Positions 47,900 to 56,765 of a stretch of 64,000 nt of DNA are shown here, piece by piece. The stretch's first letter is position 1, and each line of letters begins with the position of its first letter. Both the position numbers and the translations under genes were made by a program. Source of the DNA: Demequina sp. NBRC 110055. Its GTDB lineage: Bacteria; Actinomycetota; Actinomycetes; Actinomycetales; Demequinaceae. The notes beneath the pieces are model-generated. The model worked only from the letters and a program-made list of their open reading frames with translations, searched no databases and had not been told where the DNA came from. The stretch is from contig NZ_BBRL01000007.1 of assembly GCF_002090135.1 (NCBI RefSeq), positions 1 to 64,000 on the forward strand, in the 5' to 3' direction.

Positions 47900-48600
47900 G
47901 GCTCGACGTCGTCACGATCTTCCCCGAGTTCTTCTCGGTCCTGGATCTGTCGCTGCTGGGCAAGGCGCGCGCCAAGGAACTGGTGGACGCCCGCATCCAC
48001 GACCTGCGCGACTGGACCCACGACGTCCACGGCACGGTCGATGACGCCCCCTTTGGCGGTGGTGCCGGCATGGTGATGAAGCCGGACGTGTGGGGCGCGG
48101 CGCTCGACGACATCATGGAACCGGGCGCCCACCTGGTGATCCCGAGCCCAGCAGGCGTTCCCTTCACTCAGGCGAGGGCCGCGCAGCTCAGCCACGAGGA
48201 CCAGCTGGTGTTCGCATGCGGGCGCTACGAGGGCATCGATGCGCGCGTGGCCCAGCACTACGCCGACAAGGGCCACCCGGTCTCCGAGATCTCTCTGGGC
48301 GACTACGTGCTGAACGGGGGAGAGGTCGCGGTCGTCGCTATGATCGAGGCGATCACGCGGCTCATTCCCGGGTTCATGGGCAACGCCCAGTCGCTCGTCG
48401 AGGAATCTCACGAGAACGGCCTGCTGGAATACCCGAGCTTCACGCGTCCGGCCAGCTGGCGCGGACTCGACGTGCCCGAGGTGCTGCTGAGCGGCCACCA
48501 CGGCAAGATCGCCGCATGGCGTCACGAGCAGCAGGTCGAGCGCACACGTGCGCGTCGGCCCGATCTCTTGGCAGATCCCGGGGCGGGTGTGGCAGAATAG
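47896..48600 (+). CDS. trmD: tRNA (guanine-37-N1)-methyltransferase
   Basis: 234 residues with the SPOUT knot: [12 protein letters not shown] start, [19 protein letters not shown] and [11 protein letters not shown] are all present. It methylates G37 of tRNAs with CCN/CUN/CGG anticodons to prevent frameshifts. Coupled to rimM. A -35/-10 candidate for rplS lies in its last codons. Confidence 0.97.
   Translation: MRLDVVTIFPEFFSVLDLSLLGKARAKELVDARIHDLRDWTHDVHGTVDDAPFGGGAGMVMKPDVWGAALDDIMEPGAHLVIPSPAGVPFTQARAAQLSHEDQLVFACGRYEGIDARVAQHYADKGHPVSEISLGDYVLNGGEVAVVAMIEAITRLIPGFMGNAQSLVEESHENGLLEYPSFTRPASWRGLDVPEVLLSGHHGKIAAWRHEQQVERTRARRPDLLADPGAGVAE
48568..48598 (+). promoter_or_regulatory. candidate promoter of rplS
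   Basis: TTGGCA (48568-48573) and CAGAAT (48593-48598) are 19 bp apart at the 3' end of trmD. They would produce a ~120-nt leader before rplS. The spacing is long, so this is tentative. Confidence 0.35.
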
Positions 48601-48729
48601 TCCCTCGGTGCGCGCGGTGCCCAGGTCTGCCACAGGGGGCCGGGCAACGACCGTGACGCGCTGACATCTACCGATTGCCATCAGGCAAGAACCACGTATG
48701 ACCTGTGGCGTGCGTGTGGAGAAACAGTC

Positions 48730-49077
48730 ATGCAGAAGCTTGACAGCATCACCGCGGGCCAGCTCCGCGACGACGTCCCGGACTTCCGCCCGGGTGACAC
48801 CGTGAAGGTTCACGTGAAGGTCGTCGAGGGTAACCGCTCGCGTATCCAGGTCTTCCAGGGCTTCGTCCTCGGCCGTCAGGGCCAGGGCATCGGCGAGACC
48901 TTCACCGTCCGCAAGATCTCGTTCGGCGTGGGCGTCGAGCGCACCTTCCCGGTGCACGCCCCCACGATCGACCACATCGAGCTGGTCAGCCGCGGCGACG
49001 TCCGTCGCGCGAAGCTGTACTACATGCGTGAGCGTCGCGGCAAGGCCGCCCGCATCCGCGAGAAGCGCGAGAACTGA
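48730..49077 (+). CDS. rplS: 50S ribosomal protein L19
   Basis: 115 residues, complete: [26 protein letters not shown] core and [18 protein letters not shown] end. The 129-bp gap before it may contain its promoter and leader. The lepB frame overlaps its 3' end by 50 bp. Confidence 0.98.
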   Translation: MQKLDSITAGQLRDDVPDFRPGDTVKVHVKVVEGNRSRIQVFQGFVLGRQGQGIGETFTVRKISFGVGVERTFPVHAPTIDHIELVSRGDVRRAKLYYMRERRGKAARIREKREN

Positions 49078-49801
49078 GATCAGCGACACCGCTGACGCGC
49101 CGGCGGAGGGGGCTTCCCCCTCCGCCGGTCGTCGTCTGTGGGGATGGACCAAAGAGGTCCTGATCATTGTCTTCAGCGCGCTCGCGCTGTCGTTGATCCT
49201 GAAGACGTTCTTCTTCCAGTCCTTCTGGATCCCGTCGGGCTCGATGATCCCCACACTTGAGGAGGGCGACCGCATCCTCGTCTCGAAATGGCGCCCGGAA
49301 CCGCTGGACCTGCGCCGCGGCGACATCGTGGTCTTCCACGACACCTTCAACTGGCTGGGCGGAACACCCGCTTCCGGTACCGAGGACACGCCGCTCGAGT
49401 CCGTCGGTAAGAACATCCTCACCTTCACGGGGCTGCTGCCCGAGGACGCCGGAGAGCACCTCGTCAAGCGTGTCGTGGGCCTTCCAGGCGAGACCGTGGT
49501 GTGTTGCGACGCTGACGGCAACATCACGATCGACGGTGAGCCGCTCGACGAGGACTACCTGCCCGCCGACATCGACCCGTCGCTGACGGACTTCGAGACC
49601 ACCGTGCCCGAGGGCTACGTCTGGGTCATGGGCGATAACCGCCCCCACAGCGCGGATTCGCGCGCACACATGGGCGACCCCGGTGGCGGCGCCATTCCCA
49701 TTTCCTCGATCGTCGGCACGGCCTTTATTACCGTGTGGCCCTTCGAAAACTTCCACACCCTCACCAACCCGTACGACGACCCCGCCGTCGCCCAGTACTG
49801 A
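49028..49801 (+). CDS. lepB: signal peptidase I
   Basis: 257 residues if GTG 49028 is used. One transmembrane helix (about 43-62, [14 protein letters not shown]) precedes the catalytic Ser72 (SGSMIPTL) and Lys147 ([10 protein letters not shown]). [11 protein letters not shown] marks the conserved box E. It removes signal peptides at the membrane. GTG lies 50 bp inside rplS and is the only standard start in frame upstream of the helix, so either it is coupled to rplS or a non-canonical start is used. Confidence 0.93.
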   Translation: MSVAARPPASARSARTEISDTADAPAEGASPSAGRRLWGWTKEVLIIVFSALALSLILKTFFFQSFWIPSGSMIPTLEEGDRILVSKWRPEPLDLRRGDIVVFHDTFNWLGGTPASGTEDTPLESVGKNILTFTGLLPEDAGEHLVKRVVGLPGETVVCCDADGNITIDGEPLDEDYLPADIDPSLTDFETTVPEGYVWVMGDNRPHSADSRAHMGDPGGGAIPISSIVGTAFITVWPFENFHTLTNPYDDPAVAQY

Positions 49802-49805
49802 GCCC

Positions 49806-50477
49806 GTGGCCGTCTCCTTCGATCACGAGCGCGCCCTGTGGGATGCCGGTGCCCGCGTGGTCGCCGGCATCGACGAGGTCGGCAGGGGAGCGCTCGCCGG
49901 CCCCGTCACCGTGGGCGTCTGCGCGGTGAGCCGCTGCGACGGCTGGCCCGAGGGGCTTGCCGATTCCAAGCGCCTGACCGCGCGGCGCCGCGAGGCGATG
50001 GCCGATGCGCTGGCGGGGTTCGGCGTCGCACGCGCCGTCGCGCACGCCTCGCCTCAGGAGATCGACGCGCTCGGCATCGTGGGCGCGCTGCGCCTCGCGG
50101 GCAACCGCGCCCTTGCGGCGATCGAGGCCGAGGGCATCGTCGTGGAGGCGATCCTGCTCGACGGCAAGCACGACTGGCTCACCCCACCCACGGCCAGCCT
50201 GTTCGATGACCCCGCCACGGCATCGGCCCCCCGCACCCCTCCGGTGATGATGGTGATCAAGGGTGACGACGCGTGCGTGTCGATCGCCGCGGGCTCCGTG
50301 CTCGCCAAGGTCGAGCGCGACGCCATCATGGTCGCCGCGCATGCCGAGTACCCGCACTTCGGGTGGGACGGCAACAAGGGCTACGGCGCGGCCACTCACC
50401 TGGACGCGATCCGTATGCACGGGCCCAGCGACCTGCACCGCCGGTCGTGGTCCCTGCCGGCCCACGAGCCCGCCTGA
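49806..50477 (+). CDS. rnhB: ribonuclease HII
   Basis: 223 residues from GTG 49806, 4 bp after lepB. The active site has GIDEVGRG (D23, E24), LLDGKHDW and GSVLAKVERD. It removes ribonucleotides from DNA. The central region (near 150) contains a Pro/Thr-rich insert where the 15-bp scattered repeat lies. Confidence 0.96.
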   Translation: MAVSFDHERALWDAGARVVAGIDEVGRGALAGPVTVGVCAVSRCDGWPEGLADSKRLTARRREAMADALAGFGVARAVAHASPQEIDALGIVGALRLAGNRALAAIEAEGIVVEAILLDGKHDWLTPPTASLFDDPATASAPRTPPVMMVIKGDDACVSIAAGSVLAKVERDAIMVAAHAEYPHFGWDGNKGYGAATHLDAIRMHGPSDLHRRSWSLPAHEPA

Positions 50478-50540
50478 CCCCGGGCCCCACTCCGGCGCGC
50501 CGGATTCGCACGCCCACCGCGAAGCGGCCATGATGGTCCG

Positions 50541-50867
50541 GTGAGCAGTGACGACCTCGAAAACTATGAGACCGCGGCCGAGCTGGCCCTGTACCGCGAG
50601 TACCGCGACGTCGTGGGCCTGTTCCAGTACGTGGTGGAGACCGAGCGCCGCTTCTACCTGTGCAACAAGGTGGAGATGCAGGTGATGGCTTCGGGCGGAG
50701 ACGTCTACTTCGAGGTCACCATGACCGATGCGTGGGTGTGGGACGTGTACCGTTCGGCGCGCCTGGTGAAGTCCGTGCGTGTCGTGACGTTCAAGGACGT
50801 CAACATCGAGGAACTGTCCGCGAATGATGACGCCATGCCGGATATTCGTCAGCTCCGGGGCCGCTGA
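50541..50867 (+). CDS. DUF2469 family protein
   Basis: 108 residues, the conserved actinobacterial family (SSDDLENYETAAELALYREYRDV start). Its function is unknown; the gene follows rnhB in most actinobacteria, as here. CATGAT lies 6 nt before GTG 50541, so it is possibly leaderless. Confidence 0.93.
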   Translation: MSSDDLENYETAAELALYREYRDVVGLFQYVVETERRFYLCNKVEMQVMASGGDVYFEVTMTDAWVWDVYRSARLVKSVRVVTFKDVNIEELSANDDAMPDIRQLRGR

Positions 50868-51028
50868 CCCGGGCTTCACCCTGCACGGCGCTCTCGGCGC
50901 CGCTGGCGTGGCCTCATCGGCGCCGCGCCCGTTGTGCTCTTCCGTCAGCGACGCCCCCCGCGCCCGTGGCCGAGGTGTCCGCGCTCGAACGGCAGATGGG
51001 TGCGTCGACGGAGCACCTGTCTCAATAG

Positions 51029-51078
51029 TTGCAGGTTGTGCAAAATTGCATGACGTGCAAGAATGCAGGCTATGCAAG
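51029..51078 (+). promoter_or_regulatory. TGCAA-repeat cluster at the tetR start (candidate operator)
   Basis: TTGCA/TGCAA/ATGCA elements recur about every 10-12 nt (GTTGCAGG, TGTGCAAAATTGCAT, GTGCAAG, ATGCAGG, ATGCAAG) and run over the tetR start codon. The block is much more AT-rich than its surroundings. It is a likely site for TetR autoregulation. Confidence 0.5.
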
Positions 51079-51722
51079 AAGTCGAGCAGTGCGCCGCGCC
51101 GGAGGGTCGGCGCGAGCGTAAGTTGCGCGAGGCCAAGCTCGCCACCCAGCGCGCGGGCCTCGAGCTGTGCGCCGAGCATGGGTATGCGGCCGTCACGGTA
51201 GAGATGATCGCGGACCGCGCGGGCATTTCGCCGCGCACGTTCTACAACTACTTTCCGTCGCGCGAGGCCGCGCTGCTCGGCGAGGCCAAGCCCACACCGA
51301 CAGAGGAGGCGCTCGAGGTCTTCATCGCTCGGGACGACTGCTCGGACGTCGAGGCCTTCGCGCTGATGATGGCGCAGGCATGGGCCGCAAGCGAGCCTGA
51401 CCGCGACCTATTCCGTCTGCGCCGTGCCGTGATCGACGCGAACCCGGAGCTGGCGGGCGTGAACATCGGCCGCATCTCCGAGTCCCGCACACACTTTGCC
51501 GGGCTCGTGCGGCGCCGGCTCGAGGTGCACTACCCGCACCTTACCGAGCACGACCTCGAACTCGAGTCCACGCTCACGGTGGCGATCGCGATGGGTGCCA
51601 TCCAGGCGATCGCGAAGGACTGGATGTCCTCGACTGACGCGCGTGACGCGGATCTCACCGCGCTGATTCACGAGCTTTTCCCTCGCGTCCGCCGGCTCAC
51701 GCGGCCCGCCGACGCCTCATAA
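51063..51722 (+). CDS. TetR-family transcriptional regulator
   Basis: 219 residues. The N-terminal helix-turn-helix is classic TetR (AELCAEHGYAAVTVEMIADRAGISPRTFYNYF form, about 35-75). The C-terminal ligand domain has the pattern of MftR/AcrR-like regulators with two Trp and an Arg-rich end. It lies 45 bp before the efflux pump and is expected to repress it. ATG 51072 is an alternative start. It overlaps its candidate operator. Confidence 0.92.
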   Translation: MQAMQEVEQCAAPEGRRERKLREAKLATQRAGLELCAEHGYAAVTVEMIADRAGISPRTFYNYFPSREAALLGEAKPTPTEEALEVFIARDDCSDVEAFALMMAQAWAASEPDRDLFRLRRAVIDANPELAGVNIGRISESRTHFAGLVRRRLEVHYPHLTEHDLELESTLTVAIAMGAIQAIAKDWMSSTDARDADLTALIHELFPRVRRLTRPADAS

Positions 51723-51767
51723 CCACGCGCCTCCCACCGGCGGCGCCGCATGTCCCAAGGAGTCCCC

Positions 51768-53351
51768 ATGACTGACACCCCTGTGTCGGCGTCCTCGCCG
51801 GCCACCGAGGCGCCCGACCGACGCCACATCCTCTTGATGTTCATCGGCCTGATGACCGCGATGCTGCTCGCGGCCCTCGACCAGACCATCTTCGCCACCG
51901 CTCTACCCACAGTCGTGGGCGACCTCAACGGCGTGGACCACATGCTGTGGGTCACCACTGCGTACATCCTGGCCGCGACCATCATGATGCCCATCTACGG
52001 CAAGATGGGCGACCTCATCGGGCGCAAGAGCCTGTTCATGATCGCGATCTCGCTGTTCATGGTGGGGTCCGTGGTCGGCGCCCTGTCGCAGGGCATGACC
52101 GAACTCATCGTCGGACGCGCCATCCAGGGCCTGGGTGGCGGCGGCCTGATGATCCTGTCGCAGGCGATCATCGCCGACGTCGTGCCTGCGCGCGAACGCG
52201 GCCGCTACATGGGTGTGATGGGCGGCGTGTTCGCGCTCGCGTCCGTCGCCGGCCCGCTGCTGGGCGGCTGGTTCACGGAGTCGATCGGCTGGCAGTGGTG
52301 CATGTGGATCAACGTGCCGCTCGGCATCATCGCGCTGGTCTCGGCGACGCTGTTCCTGAAGCTGCCCACGCCTGACCGCTCCAAGGCCCGCATCGATGTC
52401 GCCGGCATGCTGCTGCTCGCCATCGCCTCGGCGGCGCTGGTCCTCGCCTCCTCGTGGGGCGGCCACACCTACCCGTGGGGCTCGTGGCAGATCATCGGGC
52501 TGTTCGCCCTCACAGTGCTTGCGGGCCTGGCGTTCGTCCTGGTCGAGCGCTCCGCCGCCGAGCCGGTCATGCCGCTGCACCTGTTCACCAAGCGCAACTT
52601 TGTGCTCACCACCGCCGCGGGCCTGCTGACCGGCATCGTGATGTTCGGCACCCTGGCGTACATGCCCACCTACCTGCAGATGGTGGCGGGCGTGAGCGCG
52701 ACGGAGGCCGGCCTCCTCATGATCCCCATGATGGGCTGCATGCTCGTCACGTCCATCATCAGCGGCCGCTACGTCACCCGCACGGGGCGCTACAAGTGGC
52801 TGCCCATGGTGGGTGCGATGTTCCTGGGGGCGGCGATGGTGCTGCTGTCCACCATGACCTGGACCCAGCCCATCTGGGTGACGTGCATCTACCTGGGCCT
52901 CATGGGCATCGGCCTCGGCATGACGATGCAGATCCTGGTCCTCGTGGTGCAGAACACCTTCCCGATCACGATGGTCGGTACGGCGACTGCGGCGAACAAC
53001 TACTTCCGCCAGATCGGTGCCTCGCTTGGCGCCGCGGTGGTGGGCTCGGTGTTCACCGATCGCCTCATCGACCTGCTCGGTGAGCGCCTGCCCGCGTCCG
53101 CGAGCGGTTCGATGGACGACCTCAACTCGCTGACGCCCGAGGCGGTCAGCGAACTGCCGACGCAGATGCACGACATCATCGTGAGCTCCTACAACGACGC
53201 CCTGACGCCCGTGTACCTGTGGCTGCTGCCGCTCGCAGTGTGCTCGTTCATCCTGCTCGCATTTGTCAAGGAATCGCGCCTCGCGACCACTCTCGCACAG
53301 TCGGGTCACACCGACGAGCTCGAGGAGCAGCTCGAGGCCATCGCGCGCTAA
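51768..53351 (+). CDS. DHA2-type MFS multidrug efflux transporter
   Basis: 527 residues from ATG 51768 (AAGGAG 7 nt upstream). It has about 14 transmembrane helices. The antiporter motif LDQTIFATALP, GKMGDLIGRK motif A and GRAIQGLGGGG are typical of EmrB/QacA exporters. It would expel drugs or toxic compounds by proton exchange. Together with tetR it forms a unit set between DUF2469 and yraN, which are neighbours in most actinobacteria. Confidence 0.93.
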   Translation: MTDTPVSASSPATEAPDRRHILLMFIGLMTAMLLAALDQTIFATALPTVVGDLNGVDHMLWVTTAYILAATIMMPIYGKMGDLIGRKSLFMIAISLFMVGSVVGALSQGMTELIVGRAIQGLGGGGLMILSQAIIADVVPARERGRYMGVMGGVFALASVAGPLLGGWFTESIGWQWCMWINVPLGIIALVSATLFLKLPTPDRSKARIDVAGMLLLAIASAALVLASSWGGHTYPWGSWQIIGLFALTVLAGLAFVLVERSAAEPVMPLHLFTKRNFVLTTAAGLLTGIVMFGTLAYMPTYLQMVAGVSATEAGLLMIPMMGCMLVTSIISGRYVTRTGRYKWLPMVGAMFLGAAMVLLSTMTWTQPIWVTCIYLGLMGIGLGMTMQILVLVVQNTFPITMVGTATAANNYFRQIGASLGAAVVGSVFTDRLIDLLGERLPASASGSMDDLNSLTPEAVSELPTQMHDIIVSSYNDALTPVYLWLLPLAVCSFILLAFVKESRLATTLAQSGHTDELEEQLEAIAR

Positions 53352-53364
53352 CAGGATCGCTTTC

Positions 53365-53394
53365 GGGCGCCCTTCCCTGCGGGGGAGGGCGCCC
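53365..53394 (+). terminator. terminator after the efflux gene
   Basis: 13-bp arms (53365-53377 and 53382-53394), one wobble pair, 4-nt loop, followed by TTGTGT. It lies 13 bp after the stop. Confidence 0.8.
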
Positions 53395-53526
53395 TTGTGT
53401 ATGGCCGATGCCGTGGCCGGCTTCCGTCGTTCCCAGCCCCTCGCGGGGGTAGTCGGTGTCCCCGACGCGTCACGTACCGCTCGGCGACGACGGCGCGACG
53501 CGCGAGCCTGAGCGCGGAGGTGCTTC

Positions 53527-53883
53527 ATGGGAGCGACACGGGAAGTGGGACGCCACGGCGAGGACATCGCCCTGCGCTGGGGTGAGGAACGCGGCTGGGA
53601 GGTCCTCGCGCGCAACTGGCGGTGCACGCAGGGCGAGGCCGACCTGGTGGTGCGCGACGGCACCGCACTCGTGATCGTCGAGGTGAAGACGCGCCGCTCC
53701 GCCGCGTTCGGCAGCCCGCAGGAGGCGGTGACCCGCGACAAGGTGGCGCGCCTCAGACGCATCGCGGGGGCGTGGCTCGCCGACGACCCCCGGCGCTACA
53801 GCGACGTCCGCGTCGACGTCCTCGCGGTGCGGCTGGCACGGGTGGGTGCCGCGAGCGTCGAACATCTCCGGGGCGTCGAGTGA
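53527..53883 (+). CDS. yraN: YraN/UPF0102 nuclease-fold protein
   Basis: 118 residues. The PD-(D/E)XK core is visible as GEADLV (D39) and VEVKTR (E52, K54). The family is thought to act in DNA processing and is nearly always beside comM and dprA, as here. GGAGG lies before ATG 53527. Most homologues read GEIDLI; GEADLV is a mild variant. Confidence 0.93.
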   Translation: MGATREVGRHGEDIALRWGEERGWEVLARNWRCTQGEADLVVRDGTALVIVEVKTRRSAAFGSPQEAVTRDKVARLRRIAGAWLADDPRRYSDVRVDVLAVRLARVGAASVEHLRGVE

Positions 53884-55406
53884 TCGGGCGCGCACGGGGC
53901 GTGGTGCTCGCGGGCCTGGCGGGCCACGTGATCGAGGTCGAGGCGCACGTCGCCCCTGGGCTCCCATCGTTCACCCTCGTGGGCCTTCCCGACACGGCAC
54001 TGAGCGAGGCGCGCGAGCGGGTGCGTGCGGCCGTCGCGTCCTCGCGGCTGACCTGGCCCGCGCGGCGGGTCACCGTCAGCCTGTCCCCAGCATCGCTTCC
54101 CAAGTCCGGCGCCGGCACCGATCTCGCGATCGCTGTTGCGGTACTCGCCGCCGCGGGACTCATCCGTGCCGATGCAGGGATGAGTGCCGTCCACCTGGGC
54201 GAGTTGGGCCTCGACGGTCGTGTGCGGGCCGTCAGGGGAGTGCTGCCGGCCGTCGCCGCCGCGGCCAAGGCTGGCGCGCGCGTGGTCGTTGTGCCAGACG
54301 AGTGCGTCGCCGAGGCCGCGCTCGTGCCCGGCGTGGAGGTCAGGGGAGTGCGTAGCCTCGCGCAGCTGTTGGCCGCCTACGGCAACTCCGACGCGCACGA
54401 GCTTGCCGCGCTCGCCACGCAGGCCCCGCTGGCGCCCGAGCCCGGGAGTGCCAGCCCTGACGTCATGGCCGACCTCGCGGACGTCCGCGGTCAGGCCGAG
54501 GCGCGCGCCGCACTCGAGGTGGCGGCCGCCGGAGGGCACCACTTGCTCATGACGGGCCCGCCCGGGGTCGGCAAGTCCATGCTGGCCACACGCCTGCCCG
54601 GGCTCCTGCCGGATCTCTCCCCGGCCGACGCGGTCGAGGTCACCTCGGTGCATTCCCTCGCGGGCACGTTTGACCCGTCCGTCGGGCTCCTCACGCGACC
54701 GCCGTTCGAGGCGCCGCACCACTCCGCGTCGGCGGCGGCGATCGTGGGCGGCGGGGCGGCACTCGCGCGCCCCGGCGCCATCTCACGCGCCCACGCAGGG
54801 GTGTTGTTCCTCGACGAGGCGCCCGAGTTTCCCACCCGGGTGCTGCAAACCCTCAGGCAGCCGCTTGAGCGCGGGGAGGTGGTGCTGCACCGGGCGCTTG
54901 GTGCGACGCGCTATCCCGCACGCTTCCAGTTGGTGATGGCCGCCAATCCCTGTCCCTGTGGGAAGTACTACGGCCCCCATCCCGAGTGCACCTGCACGCC
55001 GCACGTGCGGCGGACCTATCTCCATCGACTATCAGGGCCCCTACTCGACCGCGTGGACCTTCACGTTGACGTGAGGCCCGTAAGGCGGGTCGACGACGGT
55101 CCGGCCGAGTCGACCGCAGTGGTGGCGGCGCGCGTCGCGCAGGCGCGTGAGAGGGCCCGCGCCCGCCTGGCCGAACACGGATGGGGATCCAATGCCCAGG
55201 CGCACGGGCGGTGGCTGCGCGACCACACGCCGCGGGCCGCGTGCACGGACCTGTGGCGGGCACTGGACCACGGCGTGGTCAGCGTGCGCGGCGCGGACAG
55301 GACCCTTCGCGTCGCGTGGACGCTCGCGGACCTCGCCGGTGAGCCTGCCCCGGATGCCGCGCACGTCGCCCAGGCCCTCGCCCTGCGCACCAGGGAGCTC
55401 GCATGA
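53880..55406 (+). CDS. comM: YifB/ComM Mg-chelatase-like AAA+ ATPase
   Basis: 508 residues from GTG 53880, overlapping yraN. A Lon-protease-like N-terminal fold (about 1-175), Walker A GPPGVGKS near 223, Walker B VLFLDEAPEF and a zinc-finger-like CPCG(x9)CTC block near 360 are present. ComM is a hexameric helicase that extends branch migration in natural transformation. Operon with dprA supports a DNA-recombination role. Confidence 0.95.
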   Translation: MIGRARGVVLAGLAGHVIEVEAHVAPGLPSFTLVGLPDTALSEARERVRAAVASSRLTWPARRVTVSLSPASLPKSGAGTDLAIAVAVLAAAGLIRADAGMSAVHLGELGLDGRVRAVRGVLPAVAAAAKAGARVVVVPDECVAEAALVPGVEVRGVRSLAQLLAAYGNSDAHELAALATQAPLAPEPGSASPDVMADLADVRGQAEARAALEVAAAGGHHLLMTGPPGVGKSMLATRLPGLLPDLSPADAVEVTSVHSLAGTFDPSVGLLTRPPFEAPHHSASAAAIVGGGAALARPGAISRAHAGVLFLDEAPEFPTRVLQTLRQPLERGEVVLHRALGATRYPARFQLVMAANPCPCGKYYGPHPECTCTPHVRRTYLHRLSGPLLDRVDLHVDVRPVRRVDDGPAESTAVVAARVAQARERARARLAEHGWGSNAQAHGRWLRDHTPRAACTDLWRALDHGVVSVRGADRTLRVAWTLADLAGEPAPDAAHVAQALALRTRELA

Positions 55407-56572
55407 ACGAAGACCGTGAAGCGCTGCTGCGCTGGAGCGTGCTTGCCGAGGCCAGCGACCAGGCCGCGTCGTGGTTAGTGGACACCCTCGGGCCGGCGGC
55501 CGCCTTCGCCTGGGCCGGTGAGGCCCAGGCCAATCCGGTGGCAGCCACGGCGCACCTCGCGCGTCACGCGCCACCGGAACTGATCGACAAGGCCATCGCC
55601 GCGGTGCCGCGATGGACCGCCAGGCTCGACCGCGCGGACCCGGGAACCATGCTCCGGAATGCGAAGGTGTGCGGTGCGCACGCCATGGTGCGCGGGGATC
55701 ACGGATGGCCGCGCGCCCTGGCCGACCTCGGCCCCCAGGAGCCGTATGCCCTCTGGGTGCGCGGAGAGGCGGATCTCGATGCGGCATGGGCCGGCGGCAT
55801 CGCCCTCGTGGGCTCGCGCTCCGCGTCGTCGTACGGCGAGGGTGTGACCGCCGACATCGCGGCCGGGCTCGCCGAGGGCACGCACGGAGCGGCACCGCGG
55901 GCCATCGTTTCGGGCGGGGCCTACGGGATCGACGCGCGCGCCCATCGCACGGCGCTGGCCGTGGGCGGCACGACCATCGCGGTGCTCGCCGGCGGCATCG
56001 ATCAGTTCTATCCCGCTGGCAACGCCGACCTCCTCGCGCGCGTCGCCGCCACCGGCGCGGTCGTGTCGGAGATGCCGCCAGGCCACGCGCCGTACCGTGC
56101 ACGCTTCCTGTCGCGCAACCGCCTCATCGCCGCCGCGGCGGCCACCATCGTGGTGGAGGCGGCTCGACGATCCGGTGCGTTGTCGACCGCCCGCCATGCG
56201 GCGGCGCTCTACCGGCCTCTCGGGGCGGTTCCCGGACCCGTTACCGCGTCGACGTCCGGCGGGTGCCACGAGCTGCTACGGGACAACATCGCGGTGCTGG
56301 TGCGCGACGCGACCGACGTGCGCGAGCTCGCCGGGCCGCTCCTGGGCGAGGCCGACCGTGAGTCGACAGGCGACGGCATCGACTTTGCCCACCCCCACGA
56401 CCGTGCCGCGTTCGATGCGGTGGGCGGGCGTGGCGGCGGCGCCGACGAGGTGGCCTCACGGGCCGGCCTGACGGTGACGGAGGCGCTCACGAGCCTGGGC
56501 CGCCTCGAGCTCTCCGGCGCCGTGGTGCAGGCGGCCGGAACGTGGCAAAGGGTCACGAAGCCTCGGGTGTGA
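55403..56572 (+). CDS. dprA: DNA processing protein DprA
   Basis: 389 residues; overlaps comM by 4 bp. The Rossmann core shows VGSRSAS, SGGAYGIDARAHRTAL, AGGIDQFYPAGN, SEMPPG, RFLSRNRLIAA and EAARRSGAL. A C-terminal winged-helix-like domain is present. DprA loads RecA on incoming single-stranded DNA. With comM it suggests transformation capacity, though no uptake genes are in the window. Confidence 0.95.
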   Translation: MNEDREALLRWSVLAEASDQAASWLVDTLGPAAAFAWAGEAQANPVAATAHLARHAPPELIDKAIAAVPRWTARLDRADPGTMLRNAKVCGAHAMVRGDHGWPRALADLGPQEPYALWVRGEADLDAAWAGGIALVGSRSASSYGEGVTADIAAGLAEGTHGAAPRAIVSGGAYGIDARAHRTALAVGGTTIAVLAGGIDQFYPAGNADLLARVAATGAVVSEMPPGHAPYRARFLSRNRLIAAAAATIVVEAARRSGALSTARHAAALYRPLGAVPGPVTASTSGGCHELLRDNIAVLVRDATDVRELAGPLLGEADRESTGDGIDFAHPHDRAAFDAVGGRGGGADEVASRAGLTVTEALTSLGRLELSGAVVQAAGTWQRVTKPRV

Positions 56573-56705
56573 TCTTCGCCACCTTGCGGCGTTTCTCGGG
56601 GTGGTGACGGTGCCTCGACGGCTTGACGGCGCCCACCTCGGGAGGCTCCTGCACGCCGTCAAATGATCATAAAACCGGACAAAAGGACGCGCCAACACGA
56701 TGCGG

Positions 56706-56748
56706 ATGTGACAAATGTGACTGGAGGGGTTGATTTGACGAATGTGAC
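56706..56748 (+). repeat. ATGTGAC direct repeats upstream of xerC
   Basis: ATGTGAC is at 56706-56712, 56715-56721 and 56742-56748; spacings of 9 and 27 bp are close to whole helical turns. The third ends 17 bp before the xerC ATG. A regulatory site is possible. Confidence 0.4.
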
Positions 56749-56765
56749 AGTGCCAGAGTGTCATC

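Noticed and set aside
48601..48729. Ribosomal-protein leader before rplS
   Set aside because: I could not fold a recognised L19 leader; only a candidate promoter is reported.
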